Source: an uncultured Eubacteriales bacterium
GTDB taxonomy: Bacteria; Bacillota; Clostridia; UMGS1840
Direction of reading: 5' to 3'
DNA length: 5,121 nt
Assembly: GCA_900555525.1 (NCBI GenBank)
Contig: USLP01000129.1
Location: 1-5,121, forward strand
Shown: positions 1-5,121 of the stretch, piece by piece
Position numbering within the stretch: position 1 is the first letter of the stretch
How the letters are laid out: the number at the start of each line of letters is the position of its first letter
The notes under the pieces: generated by a model
What the model was told of the DNA's origin: nothing
The model's input: only the letters and a program-made list of their open reading frames with translations
Databases searched by the model: none
Program-made: the position numbers and the translations under genes

Positions 1-1
1 A

Positions 2-1054
2 AAAGAAACCAGCGACTATACTTATTTCGGCGGAAACAATAAGGAAGTTGAAAAGCGTACGAAAGTGCGTTCAAGGTTTATGGCTCTTTCGTTTAAAGAA
101 ATGCTTGAAAACTGCGAAAGCGTTGTAATAATGGGACACAAAAATGCCGATATGGATTCAATAGGCGCGGCAATAGGCTTGTCAAGAATTGCAAAAGCAT
201 ATGACAAACCCGTAAAAATTCTTATCGATGAAAAAAATGTAAATATGGATATGGTACGAAAGTATCTGAACGATTCGAAAGAATACGGCGACCTTTTCGT
301 ATCGGGCGAGCTTGCGGATGAATATGTTGATTCTCATACGCTCCTTGCGGTTGTGGACACACATCTCCGTTCTTATGTCCTGCGTCCGAGCCTGCTCGAA
401 AAAACAAAGAAAATTTTCCTTGTAGACCATCACAGAAAAGGTGCGGATTATATTAAAAACGCAGTCCTTACATTCCACGAACCGTATGCGTCGTCAACTT
501 GTGAACTTATCGTTGAAATGCTCGGCTATCTCGATGACAAGGTGAAATTGAGAAAATGCGAGGCGGATTGTATTTATTCGGGAATACTTTTGGACACGCA
601 GAATTTTTCCGTCCGTACGGGCATGAGAACCTTTGAAGCGGCGTCGTTTTTGCGCAAGGTCGGAATGGATCCCGCTCTTGCAAAGGAATATATCAAGGAA
701 AGCCTTGAGGATTATCTTAAAGTAAGCGATATTATCCGTTCCTGCGAAATTTATAAAAATAAGGCGGCAATTGCCAAATACTACGGTGATGAAGATAATA
801 ACGTATTTATTGCACAGGCGGCAGATACGCTTGTTGATATAAAAGGTATATCTGCGGCATTTGTTGTTTTCAAAAATAAAAACAACATACTTATAAGCGC
901 ACGTTCAAACGGTACCGTAAACGTACAGGTAATAATGGAAAAGCTTGGCGGCGGCGGTCATCAGCTTATAGCGGGCGCACAGCTTACGGAAGGCACGGTG
1001 GACAAAACCATCGTTACCATAAAAGAGCTTTTAGACGAGCTTGAAGAAATATAA
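2..1054 (+). CDS. gdpP: GdpP, cyclic-di-AMP phosphodiesterase, DHH/DHHA1 part (5' truncated by window edge)
   Basis: This is the C-terminal 350 residues of a GdpP/YybT-type membrane-bound phosphodiesterase, which hydrolyses cyclic-di-AMP to pApA. The reading frame is open from the window edge, so the gene starts upstream. The GTG at 65 is an internal valine inside the family-typical linker (YFGG followed by [10 protein letters not shown]) that joins the degenerate GGDEF domain to the DHH domain. In visible-fragment numbering the metal-binding motifs are intact: [11 protein letters not shown] at 45-55 (H46, D50, D52), VVDTH at 117-121 (D119), VDHH at 141-144 and GILLDTQ at 194-200 (D198). The DHHA1 domain ends with RSNG at 301-304 and GGGGHQ at 316-321. 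The missing N-terminus should carry two membrane helices, a PAS-like domain and the degenerate GGDEF domain, since Bacillus GdpP is about 659 residues. It ends 16 bases before rplI, its usual neighbour in Firmicutes. A soluble DHH phosphodiesterase (PDE2, NrnA) is unlikely because of the linker and the neighbour. Confidence 0.95.
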   Translation, partial: KETSDYTYFGGNNKEVEKRTKVRSRFMALSFKEMLENCESVVIMGHKNADMDSIGAAIGLSRIAKAYDKPVKILIDEKNVNMDMVRKYLNDSKEYGDLFVSGELADEYVDSHTLLAVVDTHLRSYVLRPSLLEKTKKIFLVDHHRKGADYIKNAVLTFHEPYASSTCELIVEMLGYLDDKVKLRKCEADCIYSGILLDTQNFSVRTGMRTFEAASFLRKVGMDPALAKEYIKESLEDYLKVSDIIRSCEIYKNKAAIAKYYGDEDNNVFIAQAADTLVDIKGISAAFVVFKNKNNILISARSNGTVNVQVIMEKLGGGGHQLIAGAQLTEGTVDKTIVTIKELLDELEEI

Positions 1055-1055
1055 A

Positions 1056-1064
1056 AAAGGAGAG
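1056..1064 (+). promoter_or_regulatory. Strong ribosome binding site for rplI
   Basis: AAAGGAGAG, with its AGGAG core at 1058-1062, lies 8 bases before ATG 1071. It begins just after the gdpP stop codon at 1052-1054. It decides the rplI start: an earlier in-frame start at 1041 lies inside gdpP, would place this site within the coding sequence, and would add ten residues absent from L9 proteins. Confidence 0.9.
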
Positions 1065-1070
1065 ATAATC

Positions 1071-1517
1071 ATGAAAGTTATTTTACTCGCTGATGTTAAA
1101 GGCAGTGGAAAAAAAGGAGATATTATAAATTGCTCCGACGGATATGCAAGAAATTTCTTGCTTCCGAGAAAGCTTGCTGTTGAAGCAACAAGCGGAAATC
1201 TTACGGAGCTTAACAACCATAAAGCGTCCGTAGAACACAAAAGAGCGGTAAACAGAGAAAATTCCGCAGAATTGAAAAAGAGACTTGAAAGCTCAAAAAT
1301 CGTAATCGAAGCAAAATGCGGAGATAACGGAAAGCTTTTCGGAGCGGTTACCTCCATGGATATAGAAAAGGCTATAAAAAAACAGGTAGGAATTGAAGTG
1401 GAAAAGAGAAAAATCGTTCTCCCCGATACAATAAAAGCTACGGGCGAGTATGAAATAACCGTTAAACTTTTTGAAGATATAAGCGCAAAGGTGAAAGCAG
1501 AAATAAAAAGCCTTTAA
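1071..1517 (+). CDS. rplI: 50S ribosomal protein L9 (bL9)
   Basis: This encodes a 148-residue protein, the normal length for bL9, which binds 23S rRNA near the base of the L1 stalk and helps maintain reading frame. The N-terminal rRNA-binding domain shows [17 protein letters not shown] at 1-17 and the signature region [17 protein letters not shown] at 24-40. Residues of about 41-75 form the charged connecting helix. The C-terminal domain contains the conserved [15 protein letters not shown] at 84-98. ATG 1071 was chosen because the protein then begins exactly at the family's MKVILL start and an optimal ribosome binding site precedes it. It sits between gdpP and dnaB, as in many Firmicutes. 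The signature tolerates small changes here (Ile for Val at 18-19, Lys at 34 where Gly is common), which I read as lineage variation. Function is near certain. Confidence 0.98.
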   Translation: MKVILLADVKGSGKKGDIINCSDGYARNFLLPRKLAVEATSGNLTELNNHKASVEHKRAVNRENSAELKKRLESSKIVIEAKCGDNGKLFGAVTSMDIEKAIKKQVGIEVEKRKIVLPDTIKATGEYEITVKLFEDISAKVKAEIKSL

Positions 1518-1539
1518 CATAAAGTAAGCAATACCTATT

Positions 1540-1547
1540 GAGAGGAT
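1540..1547 (+). promoter_or_regulatory. Distant, weak ribosome binding site for dnaB
   Basis: GAGAGGAT is the only purine-rich Shine-Dalgarno-like stretch in the 42-base rplI-dnaB gap. From the last base of AGAGG (1545) to ATG 1560 there are 14 bases, longer than the 5-10 usual for the other genes here. No start further upstream is possible because an in-frame TAA sits at 1554-1556. Low initiation would suit a helicase made in far smaller amounts than the preceding ribosomal protein, but that link is inference. Confidence 0.5.
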
Positions 1548-1559
1548 GGATTATAAGAA

Positions 1560-2888
1560 ATGGATATAGAAAGAGATTTGCCGTACAGCGCCGAGGCGGA
1601 AGCCGCCGTTATAGGCTCTGCGCTTATAGATGCGGACTGTATAAACGAGCTTTTGGCAGTTGGAAAGCCCGAGCATTTCTTTATCGAAAAAAACAAACTG
1701 ATTTTTAATGCGGTTTGTAATCTTTATAATCTGAATAAAACCATTGACGTTATTACCGTATCCGAGGAATTAAAGCAGGAAGACGTTTACGACCGTATCG
1801 GCGGTAAACCCTACATTCTTGAAATTATAGAATCCGTTCCGAGTATCGCAAATGCGGTTGACTATGCAAAAATAGTTTCCGATAAAGCGCATCTTAGGGC
1901 AACAATCGAAGTATGCGATAAGATAGAAGAGGAGTGCTATAATTCCAAAGGTGCGGAGGAAATAACGGAATTTGCCGTACAAAAAATCTTCGACCTTGTT
2001 TCTTCCCGTGAAGTAAACGGAGTAACGCATATAAAGCAAATACTTTATAAGAATTATACCCGACTTGCGGAAATGGTTGAAAATAAGGGCAATATTTCGG
2101 GTGTGCCGACAGGCTTTTCCGAGCTTGATAAACGTCTTTCGGGTTTGCAGCCGTCAACCTTGGTGTTGATTGCCGCACGTCCCGCAATGGGTAAAACAAG
2201 TTTTGCCATAAATATAGCGCAGAATATCGCAATAAAACAAAAAAAGCCTGTACTCATTTTTTCGCTCGAAATGTCAAAGGAGGAGCTTGCCAACAGAATT
2301 ATTTCATCGGAGGCAAGAATAGAATCCGACAGAATGCGTTCTGGCGAGGTTGATAAAGCTGATTTGGAGAACTTTTTGAATATTATAGGACCTCTTTCGG
2401 AAGCGCCGATATATATAGACGATACCGCCTCGATTACTATGACAGAATTGAGAGCAAAGGCTAAAAGATTAAAACTGGAGCATGATTTGGGACTTATCGT
2501 TATAGACTATCTTCAGCTTATGAACGGCAGAAAATCGGAAAGCCGTCAGGTTGAAATTGCTGAAATTTCAAGAAGCTTGAAAATCCTAGCAAAAGAGCTT
2601 GAAGTGCCTGTTATTGCCGTTTCACAGCTTGGCAGAGGTCCCGAAAAACGAGAGGGAAACAAACCTATGATGTCAGACCTCAGAGAATCGGGCGCAATTG
2701 AGCAGGACGCCGACGTTGTTTTGCTTTTATACCGTGATGAATATTATAATCCCGAAACAACGGAAAAGCATAATATCGGCGAATGTATAATTGCAAAGCA
2801 CAGAGCGGGTGAAACAGGCTCGTTTGAAATGACATGGCTTGGAAAATACACATCATTCTATGATTTGGAGACACGCCATGACGTTTAG
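1560..2888 (+). CDS. dnaB: Replicative DNA helicase DnaB (Bacillus DnaC type)
   Basis: This is a 442-residue hexameric ATP-dependent 5'-3' helicase that unwinds DNA at the replication fork and recruits primase. Length is normal for the family. The N-terminal helical domain spans about 5-105 (PYSAEAEAAVIGSALID near 8-24 is the family opening), followed by a linker helix to about 180. The RecA-fold motor begins with GVPTGFSELD at 181-190. Walker A is ARPAMGKTS at 206-214 (K212, T213), the catalytic glutamate is in SLEMS at 235-239 (E237), and Walker B is LIVIDYLQL at 312-320 (D316). The sensor glutamine is in VSQLGRG at 354-360, then DLRESGAIEQDAD at 373-385 and the arginine-finger region KHRAGETG at 413-420 (R415). 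There is no intein or insertion. ATG 1560 is the only possible upstream start because TAA at 1554-1556 closes the frame. The last 11 bases overlap tilS. Confidence 0.98.
   Translation: MDIERDLPYSAEAEAAVIGSALIDADCINELLAVGKPEHFFIEKNKLIFNAVCNLYNLNKTIDVITVSEELKQEDVYDRIGGKPYILEIIESVPSIANAVDYAKIVSDKAHLRATIEVCDKIEEECYNSKGAEEITEFAVQKIFDLVSSREVNGVTHIKQILYKNYTRLAEMVENKGNISGVPTGFSELDKRLSGLQPSTLVLIAARPAMGKTSFAINIAQNIAIKQKKPVLIFSLEMSKEELANRIISSEARIESDRMRSGEVDKADLENFLNIIGPLSEAPIYIDDTASITMTELRAKAKRLKLEHDLGLIVIDYLQLMNGRKSESRQVEIAEISRSLKILAKELEVPVIAVSQLGRGPEKREGNKPMMSDLRESGAIEQDADVVLLLYRDEYYNPETTEKHNIGECIIAKHRAGETGSFEMTWLGKYTSFYDLETRHDV
2864..2870 (+). promoter_or_regulatory. Ribosome binding site for tilS, inside dnaB
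   Basis: TTTGGAG, with GGAG at 2867-2870, lies 7 bases before ATG 2878 and within the last codons of dnaB. It favours ATG 2878 over the upstream in-frame candidates TTG 2839 and ATG 2860. Those would add 13 or 6 residues encoded wholly within dnaB and not expected at a TilS N-terminus. Confidence 0.8.
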
Positions 2889-4194
2889 TGAAAAGGTAAT
2901 TGATACAATAAAAAAATATGATATGCTTAATTGCGGCGAAAACGTTACCGTCGGACTTTCGGGCGGAGCGGATTCCGTAAGTCTGCTTCTTGTACTTTGC
3001 GAAATCAGAGAAATACTGAAATTAGGCTCAATCTCGGCGGCTCATATAAATCACATGATAAGGGGAGCTGATGCCGACAGGGATATGCGGTTTGTCGGGG
3101 AGCTTTGCGGTAAAACCGGGGTTAAGCTTTATACTCTAAAAAAAGATGTAACGCAGTATGCGCGCATTAATAAATGCTCTTTGGAGGACGCAGGCAGACG
3201 TGTCCGCTATGAATTTTTTTCCGAGGTTACGGAAAAAGAAAACAGCTGTTTGGCTACGGCTCATACAAAAAACGATAACAGCGAAAACTTTTTTATAAGT
3301 GCTCTTCGGGGAACCCGTATTTCGGGTATTCCGCCGATTCGCGATAATATAATACGACCGCTTATAAATGTTACAAAAGATGAAATATATGAATATTTAA
3401 AAGAAAAAAATCAGGATTTTTGCGTAGATGAAACAAATTTTTCCGATGACTATTTCAGAAATAAAATACGTCTTAAGCTGATACCGTATATAAACGAAAA
3501 TTTCAGCGTTGATATTGCCGATACGCTTGAATCAAGCCTTGACGTTATGTACCGCGAGGATTCGTTTTTGAAAAAGCTTGCGAAGGATTTTATAAAAATG
3601 AGCTGTGTTTTTAAAAACGGAAGTATATCGGTGAAAACCGATGAGTTTAATAAACTTGACATAGCCTTAAAACGCAGAGTTATAAGAATGTTGTATTATG
3701 CAGTTTGCTTGCGCGGATATATATCGCATATTCATGCGGACAGCGTGATAAAGCTGTCAAACGACGGTAAAACCGGAAAACGGATAACGTTAAACGCAGA
3801 TGTTATTGCCGAAATATCATACGGTAATCTGGTTCTGCGAAAAAATATCAAAAAATCCGATTTTTGTATACGCTTAAATGTTAATGAAAGCATTTGTATA
3901 AATGAAAATATGAATCTAACTTTGTCGGATACGAGAAAATCGGGAAATAAAGCACATTACTTCTTAACCGATGACAGCACATTTACCGTGCGCCGAAGAA
4001 AAAACGGCGATAAGCTTTTTATAAAAGGAGTAGGTCATAAAAAGCTTTCGGATTTTTTGACGGACAGAAAAATACCCGAATATTTAAGGGACTTTTTGCC
4101 TGTTACAGAAGATTCAAAGGGCATATGCTCTGTAGGCAATATATATTTCAGAAAAGCAGACGGAAAAAATACAGTATATGTAAATTTAATATAA
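2878..4194 (+). CDS. tilS: tRNA(Ile)-lysidine synthetase TilS
   Basis: TilS uses ATP and lysine to convert C34 of the CAU-anticodon tRNA-Ile to lysidine, so that it reads AUA as isoleucine instead of AUG as methionine. It acts in the cytoplasm. The 438-residue product has the N-type PP-loop SGGADS at 28-33, HINHMIRGADADRD at 56-69, the substrate-binding region TAHTKNDNSEN at 127-137 followed by ALRGTRISGIPP at 142-153, IIRPLI at 158-163, and DETNFSDDYFRNKIR at 184-198. A poorly conserved middle follows. The C-terminal TilS domain is recognisable from RRRKNGDKL at 372-380 through KKLSDFLTDRKIP at 388-400 to RDFLPV at 404-409, so the protein is the long, full-domain form. The stretch at 127-137 departs from the usual AHxxDDQxET pattern. 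The start overlaps dnaB by 11 bases, and the tilS-hpt-ftsH order is typical of Firmicutes, which supports the name. Confidence 0.96.
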   Translation: MTFSEKVIDTIKKYDMLNCGENVTVGLSGGADSVSLLLVLCEIREILKLGSISAAHINHMIRGADADRDMRFVGELCGKTGVKLYTLKKDVTQYARINKCSLEDAGRRVRYEFFSEVTEKENSCLATAHTKNDNSENFFISALRGTRISGIPPIRDNIIRPLINVTKDEIYEYLKEKNQDFCVDETNFSDDYFRNKIRLKLIPYINENFSVDIADTLESSLDVMYREDSFLKKLAKDFIKMSCVFKNGSISVKTDEFNKLDIALKRRVIRMLYYAVCLRGYISHIHADSVIKLSNDGKTGKRITLNADVIAEISYGNLVLRKNIKKSDFCIRLNVNESICINENMNLTLSDTRKSGNKAHYFLTDDSTFTVRRRKNGDKLFIKGVGHKKLSDFLTDRKIPEYLRDFLPVTEDSKGICSVGNIYFRKADGKNTVYVNLI

Positions 4195-4197
4195 ATG

Positions 4198-4204
4198 AAA
4201 GGAA
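4198..4204 (+). promoter_or_regulatory. Ribosome binding site for hpt
   Basis: AAAGGAA, with AGGA at 4200-4203, lies 8 bases before ATG 4212 in the 17-base gap after tilS. It decides the hpt start: the in-frame ATG at 4125 lies inside tilS and would add 29 basic residues not found in hypoxanthine phosphoribosyltransferases. Confidence 0.85.
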
Positions 4205-4211
4205 TTTAATT

Positions 4212-4751
4212 ATGGAAAGAGATGTAAAGGAAATACTTTTGACAGAAGAACAGATAAGAAGCAGAATCGAGGAGCTTGGCAGACAGATTACAGATGATTA
4301 TAAAGACAAAAACGGACTTATCGTAATAGGAGTTTTAAAGGGTTCGTTTGTGTTTTTTGCCGATTTGATAAGACAGATTAAGCTTCCGATTGAGGTTGAT
4401 TTTATGGCTGTTTCAAGCTATCAGGACGCCTCCGTAACAAGCGGTGAGGTCAAAATTTTAAAGGATACAACTCTGTCCATTACAAAAAAGAATGTACTTT
4501 TTGTTGAAGATATAATCGATACGGGTTTCACAATGTCTAAGGTTGAGGAAATTTTCTGCGAAAGAGGCGCAAACAGCGTAAAATTGTGCGCTCTTACGAG
4601 CAAACCCGACAGACGTAAGGTTGATGTTAAGATAGACTATCTCGGCTTTGAAATACCTAATGAATTTATTATCGGTTACGGTCTCGACTATGCCGAGAAA
4701 TACCGTAATCTTCCTTACATAGGCGTCCTCAAAGAGGAAGTTTATTTATAA
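4212..4751 (+). CDS. hpt: Hypoxanthine/guanine phosphoribosyltransferase
   Basis: This purine-salvage enzyme transfers the ribose-5-phosphate of PRPP to hypoxanthine or guanine, giving IMP or GMP. The product is 179 residues, a standard bacterial length. The pyrophosphate loop is LKGS at 42-45. The flexible loop lies around SSYQDASVTSGEVKI at 68-82. The PRPP-binding signature VLFVEDIIDTGFTM is at 95-108, with acidic E99 and D100 and the presumed general base D103. Purine recognition maps to K140, with FEIPNEFIIGYGLDY at 146-160 (D159) and R165 by comparison with the human enzyme. The FEIPxxFxxGYxLDY segment marks hypoxanthine/guanine specificity and argues against xanthine- or adenine-specific relatives. 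It sits between tilS and ftsH, as in Bacillus (hprT). Regulation by (p)ppGpp is known for Firmicute homologues; the sequence alone does not prove it here. Confidence 0.97.
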   Translation: MERDVKEILLTEEQIRSRIEELGRQITDDYKDKNGLIVIGVLKGSFVFFADLIRQIKLPIEVDFMAVSSYQDASVTSGEVKILKDTTLSITKKNVLFVEDIIDTGFTMSKVEEIFCERGANSVKLCALTSKPDRRKVDVKIDYLGFEIPNEFIIGYGLDYAEKYRNLPYIGVLKEEVYL

Positions 4752-4765
4752 ATACTTAAATTAAC

Positions 4766-4772
4766 GGAGAGA
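4766..4772 (+). promoter_or_regulatory. Ribosome binding site for ftsH
   Basis: GGAGAGA, with GGAG at 4766-4769, lies about 10 bases before ATG 4780 in the 28-base hpt-ftsH gap. The spacer is T-rich. No inverted repeat capable of acting as a terminator is seen in the gap, so ftsH is probably reached by read-through from hpt. Confidence 0.75.
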
Positions 4773-4779
4773 TTTTTTC

Positions 4780-5121
4780 ATGAGTAAAATGTTTAAAAAT
4801 GCAGGCTTTTATCTGCTCTTGGCGCTTGTTCTTGCCCTCGTGCTTGCGGTGTTTAAGATGACTCCGACAACACAGCGGATAACATATTCCGACTTTGTAA
4901 AAAGCTTTAAAGCAGGCGAAATAAAAGGGATTGAATACTATCCCGAGGATAACAAAATAATTGCTTCGGCAAAAAATAAAAACGGCACGCTTAAGGTTGA
5001 TGTTATAATCCCCTCGATAGAAACGCTTAACGAGGATTTGGGAACGGATATAACAAACGAAATAATGCAGGCAAACGGAAACTTCACATATGAAGTTATA
5101 AAGCCTGCCGCCGCGCCGTGG
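4780..5121 (+). CDS. ftsH: ATP-dependent zinc metalloprotease FtsH, N-terminal part (3' cut by window edge)
   Basis: Only the first 114 codons are present and the frame is open at the right edge. Residues 1-8 are short and basic (K3, K6). Residues of about 9-25 (FYLLLALVLALVLAVF) form one hydrophobic membrane helix with no signal-peptidase site. From about residue 28 comes an extracytoplasmic domain beginning TYSDFVKSFKAGEIKGIE at 35-52, which matches the YSDF opening of the FtsH_ext domain. It ends near the edge with PAAAPW at 109-114, the usual Pro/Trp-containing approach to the second membrane helix. The AAA+ ATPase and HEXXH protease domains should follow outside the window and cannot be checked. 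The identification therefore rests on topology, the YSDF motif and the tilS-hpt-ftsH order. Full-length FtsH is about 600-700 residues and forms membrane hexamers that degrade misfolded membrane and regulatory proteins. Confidence 0.88.
   Translation, partial: MSKMFKNAGFYLLLALVLALVLAVFKMTPTTQRITYSDFVKSFKAGEIKGIEYYPEDNKIIASAKNKNGTLKVDVIIPSIETLNEDLGTDITNEIMQANGNFTYEVIKPAAAPW

Noticed and set aside
65..67. GTG as the start of a 329-residue phosphodiesterase
   Set aside because: The frame stays open to the left edge, and the upstream codons encode the conserved YFGG-to-VEKRT linker of GdpP, so this GTG is an internal valine and the gene is truncated by the window.
1041..1070. Ten-residue N-terminal extension of rplI (ATG 1041)
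   Set aside because: It lies inside gdpP, contains the rplI ribosome binding site, and precedes the exact family N-terminus MKVILL at 1071.
1031..1357. 108-residue reverse-strand open frame over rplI
   Set aside because: It is antisense to a well-identified ribosomal protein and shows no recognisable domain or ribosome binding site; it is a shadow of the real gene.
1546..1569. Tiny seven-codon frame starting at ATG 1546 and overlapping the dnaB start
   Set aside because: The purine-rich site abuts its ATG with no spacer, and nothing suggests a leader peptide, so it is most likely chance.
1935..1943. Extended -10-like TGCTATAAT inside dnaB
   Set aside because: The -35 position (about 1915-1920, GCGATA) does not match TTGACA and the site points into the middle of dnaB; such matches are common by chance in AT-rich sequence.
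1894..2232. 112-residue reverse-strand open frame over dnaB
   Set aside because: It is antisense to conserved helicase codons, has low-complexity composition and no recognisable motif, so it is a shadow of dnaB.
4125..4211. 29-residue N-terminal extension of hpt (ATG 4125)
   Set aside because: It lies within the tilS C-terminal domain in another frame, and ATG 4212 has a good ribosome binding site and gives the family length.
4239..4244. TTGACA, a perfect -35 hexamer, inside the start of hpt
   Set aside because: No TATAAT-like hexamer lies 16-18 bases downstream and the position is inside coding sequence, so it is probably fortuitous.

Overview
The window is a stretch of ordinary bacterial chromosome. 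It is densely packed with housekeeping genes, all on the + strand, and the gene content and protein motifs point to a Firmicute of the class Clostridia. The base composition is AT-leaning, AGA and ATA codons are frequent, Shine-Dalgarno sites are mostly strong, and the gene order is origin-proximal Firmicute type. I cannot name the genus. A gut Oscillospiraceae- or Lachnospiraceae-like organism is a guess from style only.

Layout from left to right: the 3' part of gdpP (cyclic-di-AMP phosphodiesterase, entering from the left edge); rplI (ribosomal protein L9); dnaB (replicative helicase, called dnaC in Bacillus); tilS (tRNA-Ile lysidine synthetase); hpt (hypoxanthine/guanine phosphoribosyltransferase); and the 5' part of ftsH (membrane AAA+ protease, leaving at the right edge). 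Gaps between genes are 16, 42, -11 (overlap), 17 and 28 bases. No gap can hold a convincing terminator, so the six genes most likely form one co-transcribed unit whose promoter lies outside the window. No stretch above 42 bases is without a gene. I see no RNA genes, mobile elements, CRISPR arrays or repeats.

The genes do not form a single pathway. They are core growth functions: second-messenger turnover, ribosome, replication fork, tRNA decoding of AUA, purine salvage and membrane proteolysis. In effect the window joins two blocks that are separate in Bacillus subtilis (gdpP-rplI-dnaC and tilS-hprT-ftsH, on opposite sides of the origin). For four genes the longest open frame starts too early or is cut by the window edge. 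The starts preferred here are ATG 1071 (rplI), ATG 2878 (tilS) and ATG 4212 (hpt), while gdpP has no start in the window. I found no undescribed system. The points worth a second look are modest: the block fusion, the dnaB/tilS overlap, the poorly placed dnaB ribosome binding site, and residue changes in conserved TilS and Hpt motifs.
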